A stretch of DNA of 64,000 nt, taken from assembly GCA_965224765.1 (NCBI GenBank), contig CBDDAC010000025.1, positions 248,001 through 312,000 on the forward strand, read 5' to 3'. This document shows positions 44,115 to 53,061 of the stretch, piece after piece. Numbering within the stretch: position 1 is the stretch's first letter; every line of letters starts with the position of its first letter. Made by a program: the position numbers and the translations under genes. The DNA comes from CAZDBA01 sp965224765 (GTDB lineage: Bacteria > Planctomycetota > Planctomycetia > Pirellulales > Pirellulaceae). Below the pieces are notes generated by a model. It had not been told where the DNA came from. It saw nothing but the letters and a program-made list of their open reading frames with translations, and did no database searches.

Positions 44115-44134
44115 ACTCACGATTGCCGTTTGCA

Positions 44135-44770
44135 CTAATTTTGCCTGCGGGTTTTCTTGCGTTTACCCCGGAGAACTTTCTTCGTCGAACGATTTCTGGT
44201 GGAGTCAGATTCAGTCAATCGCTTTTCGAGATCTCGCAACGCTTGGACAACGGAGATCATTGCAATTGAGATGCCGCCAACGGAGCAAAAGCTGCCAATG
44301 GTCCAGGCGCCAAAATGTGCTGCGAGAAAGGCCCAAATTGTTAACCCATGTCCCGCCAAGAAAACAAACAAACCAAACAGGATTAGGTTATGCCTTGAGC
44401 TGCTTTGCGCCTCCCTCAAAGGAATCGGCGCATGTTCTGAAGGCTCAGTTCCCGAAGGCGTCGCGACCTCTTCGCTTGGTCGCGTTAGGTGAGCTTTGTC
44501 CGCTCTCCATTTTCGATTCGAATCGGTCCAGGATTTGATGACTGCCTGTGTCGACGCGACGTTCTGGTCGGGCTTTGACGACGTCGCTGTCGAGGCTGAC
44601 TGGGAGGTCGTAAGTTTTTTGCGGCCAGATCCATTTGAGGCTCGTCGGGCAACGCGTGATTTGGGCTTGGGGATGGTCGGAACGATTTCAGTTCGACACT
44701 GAGCGCAGATCAATTCATCGTTGCCCACAGCAACGGCTGGTGATTTCTTTTTGCATTGAGGGCACCACAT
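44135..44770 (-). CDS. Zinc-ribbon membrane protein
   Basis: This 211-residue protein begins with a ribbon (MWCPQCKKKS and ICAQCRTE, two CxxC pairs), then a Ser/Thr/Lys-rich linker of about 90 residues, two membrane helices (HNLILFGLFVFLAGHGLTIW and GSFCSVGGISIAMISVV) and a basic tail ending RGKRKKTRRQN. The layout recalls small planctomycete zinc-ribbon membrane proteins. Function unknown. Confidence 0.8.
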   Translation of the reverse strand: MWCPQCKKKSPAVAVGNDELICAQCRTEIVPTIPKPKSRVARRASNGSGRKKLTTSQSASTATSSKPDQNVASTQAVIKSWTDSNRKWRADKAHLTRPSEEVATPSGTEPSEHAPIPLREAQSSSRHNLILFGLFVFLAGHGLTIWAFLAAHFGAWTIGSFCSVGGISIAMISVVQALRDLEKRLTESDSTRNRSTKKVLRGKRKKTRRQN

Positions 44771-45273
44771 CGTGAATCGTCAGGATAGGTTTGTGGAAGG
44801 GCGTATTCAGCTTGATATTGCATCGACAAAACAGGGAGCCAGACTCAAATCGCAGTCGCAACGCTAGCGAAATCGATCGAGTTTGAGGGGGAAAGTCCCT
44901 CTTGTCTCGCTCAAAGATTCCCCGGTTTGCCTAATCGGAATTTCGTGGATGAACGATTGGGTTGGTGGTAATTCGGCCACGGAGTCAAAGGACAACCTTG
45001 CGTCCAAATTGAGTATCGAAGGGTGTCCATTGCGAACCGGAGTTGACCAGCGAGGCACCGATGTCGTCACTCATTTCCCCAGTTGTTCTCAGAGTTTGTG
45101 AGATTGGGGTTTCGGAGGTGAATAAGCGGTTCCGATTAATTCGAGGCAACCCAATTCTGGACTAAAACAACGATTTACCAGTTAGCTCAGGGAGTGAATC
45201 TCATTTATTGACATGGCAACTTTGCTCATCTCTAGTAATGCGATCAGATTGGCGTGTGAATCGTTTGGAATGG
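44771..45273. other. 500-bp intergenic region
   Basis: Overlapping short frames on both strands around 44864-45101 look equally likely, so none is called. No hairpin or repeat of note was seen. The MOSC gene could start upstream at 45238 or 45208. Confidence 0.4.
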
Positions 45274-45774
45274 ATGATGAAGAATTTGTTTTTGATTTTG
45301 CCACAAATTGGATGCGTGGAATGGATTGGACTACGTACAGGACGACGAGGGCCGATTTCCGATGTGGATCACGCCGAAATCGATTTGGCTTGTGGGCTGG
45401 TCGGCGATCGTTTCGCTGGTAAAGAAGGGGGGAAGCGTATGGTGACTTTGATCCAAGCCGAACACATTGAAACGCTTGCCAAATTTCTTGGGCAAGAGGC
45501 CATCGATCCAATGTCGTTAAGGCGAAACATCGTGGTATCGGGAATCAATCTGCTTGCTCTTAAAGCGCCTGGTCGAGAACTCAATTTTCAGATTGGGACC
45601 GCAGTCTTGAAAATGACGGGCAATTGCCACCCCTGTTCTCGGATGGAGGAAAACCTTGGGCCAGGTGGATACAACGCGATGCGAGGCCTTGGAGGAATTA
45701 CTGCGTCGATTGTCGAAGGCGGTTTGATTAGAATCGGCGATCAAGTGTCATTGATCGCCGAAGATCGCGGTTAA
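45274..45774 (+). CDS. MOSC-domain protein
   Basis: This 166-residue MOSC domain has GLRTGRRGPI, GLVGDRFAG, LRRNIVVSGINL and the conserved cysteine in GNCHPCSRMEE. MOSC proteins bind molybdenum cofactor or carry sulfur near it. It is a stand-alone small member like YiiM/YuaD. ATG 45274 is preceded by a weak GGA; longer starts remain possible. Confidence 0.88.
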   Translation: MMKNLFLILPQIGCVEWIGLRTGRRGPISDVDHAEIDLACGLVGDRFAGKEGGKRMVTLIQAEHIETLAKFLGQEAIDPMSLRRNIVVSGINLLALKAPGRELNFQIGTAVLKMTGNCHPCSRMEENLGPGGYNAMRGLGGITASIVEGGLIRIGDQVSLIAEDRG

Positions 45775-45830
45775 AGGGTCTTGTCTGGGAATTGAGGTTC
45801 CAGCCCAGCAGCAGGTCAAGACACCTACTC

Positions 45831-46580
45831 CTATTCCTTTTCAATTTCCAAGACAACGGTATTGGATCGAGCAGTACCTTGCCAAACACCCTCTAGCGGT
45901 TGAGTCCATGCGGTGTCGCCAGCATTCTTCGGAGGCTTGGCTTCGTTCTTCGAGTAGTCATAGATGTATTCAAAGGTTACACGGTACTCGCCAGAATTCG
46001 AAAATGCGAATGGCAAATAAGCTTGGAGCTTATGCGATTCTTGTGGAGGCAATTCAATTAAGTAGTTTTCAGGGAAACTTGTATCGCCCCACAATCCTGA
46101 AACCCCGCAACGACCTCCCAACGGAAGTTCCTGGTCCTTCGAATCAATGACGGTGAATTTGTAGTGGGGCTGGTACCAGCCATAATACGAACCGTCGAGT
46201 GGTTTGATGATCTTGATGGCTTTTTCACTGACGTTTGTGAACGTGATTTCAACTTGCCCATTCTGGTTGTCGTTTTGAAGTGTGGCAGGGGAGATAGAAA
46301 GTTGAATTGGAGCTTGAGGGGTCGCCAATGTTTGCAACCGGAGCATGTCTGGATCCGAACGATCTACCTCGAAATCAGGGTTTGTCGAACGAGCAAATTG
46401 CTTCAAGCGGGGCGCTTGTGGGCCAACCGTTTCCGGTTCATCTTCGACCGGTGGGTTTATGATTTCCGCAAGAACTTCGCCAGCTGTTTTGGGCTCATTT
46501 GCCTGTTGGGAAATCGCGTAAACGACATAACCCAATATCGAACTGATAAAGACGATGATGATAATGACTAGCTGTTTCAT
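45831..46580 (-). CDS. Membrane-anchored protein with beta-sandwich domain, unknown
   Basis: This 249-residue protein has an N-terminal anchor (LVIIIIVFISSILGYVVYAI), a proline-rich acidic linker and a domain of beta-strand character (VEITFTNVSEKAIKIIKPLD, EYRVTFEYIYDY, NTVVLEIEKE) like the intracellular-protease-inhibitor/DUF-type immunoglobulin fold. No close family is named. The N-terminus inside and domain outside arrangement is likely. Confidence 0.72.
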   Translation of the reverse strand: MKQLVIIIIVFISSILGYVVYAISQQANEPKTAGEVLAEIINPPVEDEPETVGPQAPRLKQFARSTNPDFEVDRSDPDMLRLQTLATPQAPIQLSISPATLQNDNQNGQVEITFTNVSEKAIKIIKPLDGSYYGWYQPHYKFTVIDSKDQELPLGGRCGVSGLWGDTSFPENYLIELPPQESHKLQAYLPFAFSNSGEYRVTFEYIYDYSKNEAKPPKNAGDTAWTQPLEGVWQGTARSNTVVLEIEKE

Positions 46581-46863
46581 TGGGATATCTCAAAGTTTCC
46601 TGTTGTCGTAGTGATTGACGTGCTCCCTATGCGGCGAGTTCCCAAATTCTTGAAAGACTCTCACGGTGTTAGCCGGGAGCGTTGCAATCGGAACAGGATG
46701 GTTTGAGCCTTGCCTTGCCAATGGGAGGTTGAGGCTTCTGCCGAAACGAATTGGCGTTCCACTGCGTCGGCAGCGTGTTTCCCTCCCCGTCGAACTTCAG
46801 TGCATCACGCAAGCAATTGATTGAGTCGTTGCCAGCGTCATTGATCAGCCCAGAAAACGGATG
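46581..46863. other. Intergenic region with an R1 repeat
   Basis: No gene. It holds one R1 copy (46723-46747) and the promoter side of the anchored protein gene. Confidence 0.6.
46723..46747 (+). repeat. Dispersed repeat R1
   Basis: GGGAGGTTGAGGCTTCTGCC continues GAAAC; one mismatch from the 56932 copy. Confidence 0.85.
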
Positions 46864-49800
46864 TTACTTTACGCCGATCGTAGAGACATCTTGAAGGTCC
46901 CCTCGGTTGCGGAGTTCGACCGATTTGTATGAAACGGTTTCGTCTGTTCGCCCGTAATTTCGATAGATCGTTAGGTAAACTTTGCTTCGCATATTGGTAC
47001 GATTTGTATTCGAACCAAAGTAGCTGACCTTGACCTGATACTTGCCTTGAGGGGCTTCTTTCAGCGTGTACATTTCTGGCCCAAATCCATCGGTAATATC
47101 GCGAGTGATTTGACCGCCCGATTTGGTTTGTCGGTGTCCGTAGTGACAATCTTCGCCGTTGGGCTCCAGCACGTGTAGATCGACATCGGAAGAGTCGGTG
47201 TTCCACATCATCGTAATGACGATGTCTTTTTCGCCGATATCTGTTTTTTTATTCAGCGACATGAGGCGATGAGCCGCATACTCTTTTAGTTTGGAGTCCA
47301 GTTTGTCCGATTGGATTTTGCGAAGAAGATGCATGTACTCGACTGCAACGATTTGGCGGTAATCTGCCGTCCGATTTTGAAACTGAGCTTCGATCGCGAT
47401 CTCGTAGAAAAGAATCGCCATATCTGCTTTGCCCAGTTGGGTAAGGCATTTTCCAATCGCTGGATAAATCGTTGGTTCAAAGGGGCGTGCCAGTGCGACC
47501 TGTCGCAGCAAATTGTAAGCTTGAGCGGGCTCGTCCAGTTCCATGGCAACAAAGGCGATATCGCGAGCGAGTGTCAAATCGCCCGGGTTTTGTTCAATCA
47601 GGCTACTAAGGACCTTGATTGCATCGGGTGCGGAACCCAATCCCCGTTTTTTAGATTCCGAAACCACGGCGTTGTAGTCAAGTTTCTTGTCGACAAGTAA
47701 CTTCAAGAATTCGTCGCTGACGTCGGCCTGATTGCGATTCTTGCAAACAATTGGCTTCGAGATGGCGTCGACGTCGATTTTATCGATAGCCAACTTTAAT
47801 GCGGTAGGTAGTTTAAAGGTGATGCCCTGAATGTTCTCCAGTTTGTGAATCCAGTTGAGCAGGCGAGTTTTCGGGCTGACGAGTTCAGTCTTTTTCTCGT
47901 CCAGAATTTTCTGAATCAACTCAGAAGCATTTCGTGTTTTGATCACAAACAGATCTTCTTGAGGCACGATGTTGAATCGTTGGTAATCGGCCTCGGTTTC
48001 AAGCATCAGAAGTGAACAAGTATTCCCTGTGATTCGAAAATGGCGAGCGTAAGCGGCAGCGACGTCTTCGATATGTGATCCCAGGCTTTCCAATTGGCCG
48101 ACCGAAACGTAACCGTACATGCGCGACGCCAACGGAGACTCAAGCGTTTCCGAAAATTCTGTCGTTACGGTTTTCTCTACCGTCCCTTGTGAAAGAACCA
48201 TTTTTAAATTGCCGTTCACTTCTCCACGTCCGACCAAAGTCACCGTTTGCCCAGGATAAACCCAGGAGACTCGCCCGGCGGTCATGATGTCGGTTCCGCC
48301 GTCTAATTCAATGGATTTAACCCGCCAGGGTCGACTCCGATGAGCGGTAGCGGCCTTCGCGAGTTCGGCTTCGGAGGCGACACTGAACACGGCGCCACCG
48401 GAGCGATCTGCAAGAAACCTCAGGCTGTTGATTGCCGTTCCCGTCAATCCCGTTTGGTAAGCAAACAGGTTGCCGAGATTTGCACTGGCCAGCTGATTGC
48501 GAATCAGTCGCAAGTTAGTTTCTCCCCACGTCGCTGCACCGTCGCTTAGCAGGAAAAGGTCGGGGCTGCCGCCCTCAGAGATCCAAGGCGTCGAAATCAG
48601 TAGGTCGGTCGCAGCGTACAGATCGGTTGCGCCCTCCAGTGCTAGTTTTTCACAGTCGGCCAGTAGTTGGTTGACATTCTCCGGGGTGTTTTCAACGTAC
48701 TGATCGCGCCAAAAGTAACTTTCCACATTGAACAGCATCACGGAAAACTGTTTCATCGTATCGCGATTTTGAGTCAACGTTTCACGAAGAAGTTTCAGCC
48801 AAACATTGAACTTGTCTGGATTGCTACTCAGTGAAGTATCCAGGAGGAACACTCCGCGAGAATTTGCGGCGGCGTTTTCTTTGGGCAGGTCGGGAGTGAA
48901 CTGGGTGGTCCAGAAACGGCCTTCATCATGATTGTCGTTGCAAAGAAGGACTGGGCTGGATGTTTTCACATTCAATTCAATGGAACGCGCTTCGCCCAAT
49001 TTGGAATTGCCGTAGCTGTAAAGATACTGGTTGGCATCACCTGTTGGTTTGATCGCAGGGGTGATGGACAGCTCTGAACCGGCTGTTGCCGATACATTCA
49101 AGTTGACTTTGCACTGCCCAAACTCTTCGGGTAGATCCAGGCGATAGCTCAGGCCGTCGTCTGTTTTGGTCAAACTGACATCGTAGCCAATCACGATGCG
49201 ATGAAGTTTGTTTGGCATCAGCGGAAAGACCCGTGCGGAAAAAACGCCTGCACCGCTCCATTCAACCAACGCGGGGTCGACCTTGCGTCGTACCGTTTGG
49301 GTGTAAGCAAAGGCTGCTTTTTCCTTAGGAACCATACGGGCTTCTTTGACACTTTCCCAGACAGGCCCTCGGTCACTTGCAATATTTGCAGGTTGCAGGG
49401 AAACAAAATGCTCGCCCCGTTGAGGTTGAATAAACTCCTTTTCGGAAAGCTGGCCTTGCGGAGAGAAATCGTGGGCACTCTGCCCAAAGGCAAAGTAGTA
49501 CAACGATGCGTCATCAGGCAACCGAAGTTTGAAGTTGCCTTCGAGCTGCTGCGCACGATCGTTGTAGTAAAAACAATCGAGCAGGACGCGAGCGCGAAAA
49601 CCGTCAACTTGGACATTGACCTGCAGCCCCTGCATGTCCAGTTCGTCTTTGTCTCCGATCATCAAGCGGGACGTGTTGGCCGTTGCCTTGACTCGCTTCC
49701 AGGATTTTTTGCTTGCGGCTATTCCTGCATTGCGCTTGGTTAGTTTTTCCGAGATCTCTTTTTCGAGTAGGGAAAAGTCGAGTGATTTTGTTGTCGAATC

Positions 49801-50967
49801 GCTATCAACGCCTTCATCCGCCCTCAGGCTTTTCAGGACGATGCCCAGTTCGATTTCCTGATCGTATTTTCCATCGACAAGGAGTTTGATGCGATCCGAT
49901 TGGATTTCACGGAGAGTGATATCTTTGATGCCGGAAGGATCGACTTTTTTCAGAACCTCGGTAATGAGGCTGTCGGATGTTCGATTGACCGTACGTGAAG
50001 GTGGAGCAGGGTGGTCTTTTCCTTCGACCACTCCGGCTCTAAATGGCATGTCTCTATCAACTCCAGGCTCCGGAACCGGGCGTTCGCCGTCAACCTTGCC
50101 TTTGGCCGGCCCCCAACCTTCTTCGCTATTGCCTTGAGATCCTCCGCCACCGCGGCCTCCACCTCCGCCGCCTCGTCCACCTTGGTCGCCTATTCCTCGG
50201 CCAGCGAGCCCGTCGATCACTCTTCCAGCGACATCCGGGGCAATGTAGAAATCTTTAACGGATTCCAGAATTTCGAGTTCGTCGTGAAGCTCGTAACTCG
50301 GTTGCAGGGCGATACGACTCTTAACTCGGGAGGTCCCATGCCCATTGCCGTCGACAAATCCACGATTTCCTCTAACTGTAGGTTCGTTTTCGCCAGATGC
50401 ATCGAGATCTTCTTTACGATCCAAGTCCTCGTTATCAATACCAGCCACCACACCGCCGACAACAGTTGGTCTTTCTTTATCCTGCGCTGCGTCGGATGCT
50501 TTCTCATCTTCGGAGCGGGAAAGGTTGGGAATCGCAGGATCCTGAGTGATTTTTGCGATCTTGTTTCCCAATCGGTCCGCAACAGGATCGTTTGTCCAAT
50601 CCATTGAATTATAGATTAGGGAGCCGAGGATAAAAGCAATTCCCGCAGCCATCGCGGCAATGAACCAGGGACGTAGCGAGTGCTTTGACCCAGGACCGTT
50701 CTCACCGGAATTGCGGTTCCGTTCGACCAGTGGTTCACTGGATTCGGAATCTGCCGCGAAAATTTCCGTGCGCTGTTGTTCCGTCAAAGAGCCCGCAGGT
50801 TCGGTGGCAAACTGCTCGACTAAAAGTTTGGTGGTTGCGAGAATTTCTTTCACGGCTGCCCGAAGCTCTGGCGATTGCTTCAATGCAGCTTGAATCGTTT
50901 GTGTTTCTTGTTCGTCCAGTTCGCCCAGTACAAAGGCGGTTAGGCGGGGGTCGTTCAATTCGATCAT
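46864..50967 (-). CDS. Anti-sigma-like/VIT/VWA/DUF2135 giant membrane protein
   Basis: The 1367 residues show several domains. Residues 1-60 are an anti-sigma-like cytoplasmic helix bundle without zinc residues (LTAFVLGELDEQETQTIQ). A membrane helix lies at about 100-120. A Gly-rich linker (GGRGGGGGGRGGGG) follows, then a VIT domain (about 460-600) and a von Willebrand A domain with the metal site DTSLSS and LFLLSDGA. After a TPR-like helical part comes a C-terminal DUF2135 domain (NTDSSDVDLHVLEPNGEDCH, TDGFGPEMYTLKEAPQGKY). It directly follows an ECF sigma gene, as expected for a sigma/anti-sigma pair. The fused exterior VWA likely senses or binds something outside the cell. Confidence 0.9.
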   Translation of the reverse strand: MIELNDPRLTAFVLGELDEQETQTIQAALKQSPELRAAVKEILATTKLLVEQFATEPAGSLTEQQRTEIFAADSESSEPLVERNRNSGENGPGSKHSLRPWFIAAMAAGIAFILGSLIYNSMDWTNDPVADRLGNKIAKITQDPAIPNLSRSEDEKASDAAQDKERPTVVGGVVAGIDNEDLDRKEDLDASGENEPTVRGNRGFVDGNGHGTSRVKSRIALQPSYELHDELEILESVKDFYIAPDVAGRVIDGLAGRGIGDQGGRGGGGGGRGGGGSQGNSEEGWGPAKGKVDGERPVPEPGVDRDMPFRAGVVEGKDHPAPPSRTVNRTSDSLITEVLKKVDPSGIKDITLREIQSDRIKLLVDGKYDQEIELGIVLKSLRADEGVDSDSTTKSLDFSLLEKEISEKLTKRNAGIAASKKSWKRVKATANTSRLMIGDKDELDMQGLQVNVQVDGFRARVLLDCFYYNDRAQQLEGNFKLRLPDDASLYYFAFGQSAHDFSPQGQLSEKEFIQPQRGEHFVSLQPANIASDRGPVWESVKEARMVPKEKAAFAYTQTVRRKVDPALVEWSGAGVFSARVFPLMPNKLHRIVIGYDVSLTKTDDGLSYRLDLPEEFGQCKVNLNVSATAGSELSITPAIKPTGDANQYLYSYGNSKLGEARSIELNVKTSSPVLLCNDNHDEGRFWTTQFTPDLPKENAAANSRGVFLLDTSLSSNPDKFNVWLKLLRETLTQNRDTMKQFSVMLFNVESYFWRDQYVENTPENVNQLLADCEKLALEGATDLYAATDLLISTPWISEGGSPDLFLLSDGAATWGETNLRLIRNQLASANLGNLFAYQTGLTGTAINSLRFLADRSGGAVFSVASEAELAKAATAHRSRPWRVKSIELDGGTDIMTAGRVSWVYPGQTVTLVGRGEVNGNLKMVLSQGTVEKTVTTEFSETLESPLASRMYGYVSVGQLESLGSHIEDVAAAYARHFRITGNTCSLLMLETEADYQRFNIVPQEDLFVIKTRNASELIQKILDEKKTELVSPKTRLLNWIHKLENIQGITFKLPTALKLAIDKIDVDAISKPIVCKNRNQADVSDEFLKLLVDKKLDYNAVVSESKKRGLGSAPDAIKVLSSLIEQNPGDLTLARDIAFVAMELDEPAQAYNLLRQVALARPFEPTIYPAIGKCLTQLGKADMAILFYEIAIEAQFQNRTADYRQIVAVEYMHLLRKIQSDKLDSKLKEYAAHRLMSLNKKTDIGEKDIVITMMWNTDSSDVDLHVLEPNGEDCHYGHRQTKSGGQITRDITDGFGPEMYTLKEAPQGKYQVKVSYFGSNTNRTNMRSKVYLTIYRNYGRTDETVSYKSVELRNRGDLQDVSTIGVK

Positions 50968-51028
50968 TTCTGTACTCGCTCAAGAGGAAAGTGCGTTGCT
51001 TCGGCACTTCGATTGGAATCAAGATAAG

Positions 51029-51592
51029 TCAATTGGGTTCCAGGCCTAATTCTGCCGTTGCGCGCTTGCGAAGTTTCTGGATCGCGGTGTGGAGAATGAA
51101 GCCAACATTGGTAGCCGTTAACCCCGTTACCGATGCGATTTCTTTGTAACTCATGGAGTTCTGGAATTTGAGCCGCAAGATTTCTTGCTGGCGTTGGTCG
51201 AGATCTCCGATCAAGGAATTCACATGAAGAGTCGTTTCGCGTTGTTCCGCAGCATCCGCAGGAGTCTGGCCGTCCTGGGGCCTTTGGTCTAAGGTATTTG
51301 AATCTGTTAACTTCATGCGTGTCTCCTTACGGCAAATGTCGACCGCTCGATTGCGACAGACTTTGAACAGCCAGGGACGCAAGTGTCCCTGGACAGTTGC
51401 CCGATCGCACTTGAGTAACTGGATGAATGTGTCCTGGACGACATCTCTGGCTCGACCCAGATCACCCAGAAGCTGTTGGGCATAGCGCACAAGGGGACCC
51501 TCATAATCGTCAATAGCGTTTTGAATCCATTCGCGAGTGTCGACCGTGTCACAGTCGGCGAGTGGTTCGGCTGGCTTGCCGGAGTCGTTCAT
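51029..51592 (-). CDS. ECF-type RNA polymerase sigma factor
   Basis: This 187-residue sigma-70-family protein has region 2 (VRYAQQLLGDLGRARDVVQD and LRPWLFKVCRNRAVDICR) and region 4 (LDQRQQEILRLKFQ, SYKEIASVTGLTATNVG). It is the usual size for an ECF sigma factor. It stands 61 nt upstream of the anti-sigma/VWA gene on the same strand and is almost certainly its regulated partner. Confidence 0.93.
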   Translation of the reverse strand: MNDSGKPAEPLADCDTVDTREWIQNAIDDYEGPLVRYAQQLLGDLGRARDVVQDTFIQLLKCDRATVQGHLRPWLFKVCRNRAVDICRKETRMKLTDSNTLDQRPQDGQTPADAAEQRETTLHVNSLIGDLDQRQQEILRLKFQNSMSYKEIASVTGLTATNVGFILHTAIQKLRKRATAELGLEPN

Positions 51593-51823
51593 AAAAATCC
51601 CGTGCGTCGGTTCGTTGTTTTCTACGAATCAGTTGCCCTTTTATTAGAGTGGTGACCAAAGAAAATTGAAAACGATTGAAAAATGAGGGTTTTTGACAAT
51701 GATGTGATTGCGTTGAGCAGGTCCTCAATTGTCTCTATATTGGTAAATACAGCGATTTGGGAGTGGCCCCAACCGCTATTCATTCGGCCCATAGGGCTTC
51801 AGTAATTCAAAAGGCAGCAAGAT

Positions 51824-52930
51824 ATGAAATATTATTGGCAACACTTTGCATTGATCCTGATCATTGCTCTGGCGTGGTCTCCCGTGACAGCATTCGCGCA
51901 GGACGCAGATCAAAAACAGGAAAATCAGGATGAAAAACAAGACGACAATCAAGACGATGATCAAGACGATGATCAAGACGATGATCAAGACGACTTGAGT
52001 CTGCAAGAACGGATGGAAGAAGTTCAAGAGGCAGCGGGAGCGGATTTCGATGAGGCCGTCGAGTTGCTTGAGGGAGTCCACGAAGATTTTCCCGATGAAT
52101 TTGAAGTCACCTTGTCCTACATCGTTGCCACCCAGCAATTGGCGGCCCAGCGGTCGCAAGTAGAACGCGTTGATGGAAATGAGTTTTACTACAGGTCGGC
52201 CAAGGTTGCCCGTAAGATCATGGACAATGAGGACCTGCCGGACGATGTGCAGTCGCTCATTGCCACTGCAATCTACAACGAAGCGTGCTCGTTGGGTGTG
52301 GATGGCAAAAAGGAAGAGGCCATGAAAGTACTCAAGGAAGCTTTTGACTATGGTTTTGACAATTACGAGTTGGCCATCAAGGACAAGGACTTTGGTGACT
52401 TGTTGGAAACTGAAGAATTCAAAGAGTTGGTTGCCAACGCGGAAAATTCATTGGCAAAGACGATCACTGGAAAACTCTTGAAAAAGATCGGCGATTTTGA
52501 GAGCTTCGAATTTGATTTTGCCGTTGATAGTCTGGATGCCGAGGAGATTACACTTGAATCGCTAAAAGGAAAAATGGTTGTCGTTAACTTCTTTTCAACC
52601 AAGAATTCTGGAAGTCGCAAGGACGCTGAGGCACTAATCAAACTCAAGAATGAACGCTCGGATACTCTTGAAGTTGTTGGGATGGCATTTGAAGACGGGG
52701 ATGACGACGAAGCGTTTGATTTGGTCGAACGTTTTATTACTAAAAATGAACTCAATTATCCTTGTACGCTTGGTGACGATGAGATTCGCGATCAACTGCC
52801 CGAACTTGGAGACAATCCCATTAAAGTATTTATCGATGCCGAAGGAACTGTTCGGTTTGCGAAATCAGGTGCTTCCAGCTTTGAGGAGTTGGAGTTGATT
52901 CTTAAAGAGATCAACTCCGACGACGAGTGA
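51824..52930 (+). CDS. Exported TlpA-like protein with lost active-site cysteines
   Basis: This 368-residue protein has a signal peptide (HFALILIIALAWSPVTAFAQ), an acidic Gln/Asp repeat at about residues 42-56 encoded by a 12-bp tandem repeat, a helical middle resembling TPRs, and a C-terminal thioredoxin-like domain (SLKGKMVVVNFFSTKNSGSR, ITKNELNYPCTLG, PIKVFIDAEGTVRF). Where active members have CxxC, it has STKNSGSR, so it cannot do thiol exchange by the usual mechanism. A terminator follows at 52961. Likely a periplasmic binding or structural protein. Confidence 0.85.
   Translation: MKYYWQHFALILIIALAWSPVTAFAQDADQKQENQDEKQDDNQDDDQDDDQDDDQDDLSLQERMEEVQEAAGADFDEAVELLEGVHEDFPDEFEVTLSYIVATQQLAAQRSQVERVDGNEFYYRSAKVARKIMDNEDLPDDVQSLIATAIYNEACSLGVDGKKEEAMKVLKEAFDYGFDNYELAIKDKDFGDLLETEEFKELVANAENSLAKTITGKLLKKIGDFESFEFDFAVDSLDAEEITLESLKGKMVVVNFFSTKNSGSRKDAEALIKLKNERSDTLEVVGMAFEDGDDDEAFDLVERFITKNELNYPCTLGDDEIRDQLPELGDNPIKVFIDAEGTVRFAKSGASSFEELELILKEINSDDE
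51950..51991 (+). repeat. 12-bp tandem repeat encoding Gln-Asp-Asp-Asp
   Basis: About three and a half copies of a CAAGACGATGAT-type unit in frame within the exported protein gene. Confidence 0.85.
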
Positions 52931-52960
52931 GTCGCAAGTTAAATTCCTGTATTTAAACGT

Positions 52961-52990
52961 AAAGCGTGCCTCTGGGGCACGCTTTTTTTT
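52961..52990 (+). terminator. Intrinsic terminator
   Basis: A 10-bp stem, AAAGCGTGCC/GGCACGCTTT, with a 5-nt loop is followed by a run of T. It lies 31 nt after the TlpA-like stop. Confidence 0.9.
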
Positions 52991-53061
52991 ATGCAGTGGT
53001 TGTTTGCGAATCAAATTCGCTGCCGTTAAACTTTGGGGGAAATCTAATTCTTGGGGATCCA

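Larger units (their letters stand above)
43663..44134. other. Intergenic region with two tiny open frames
   Basis: Two short plus-strand frames are possible: 43696-43857 (53 residues) and 43995-44114 (39 residues, with GAGGAGGG about 12 nt upstream). Neither has a recognisable family. Otherwise there is no clear signal. Confidence 0.4.

Noticed and set aside
44864..45101. Short frames on both strands
   Set aside because: They are mutually overlapping with no family, start signal or composition that favours one.
50011..50607. Plus-strand frame of 198 codons
   Set aside because: It is antisense to the VIT/VWA gene and of low-complexity character.
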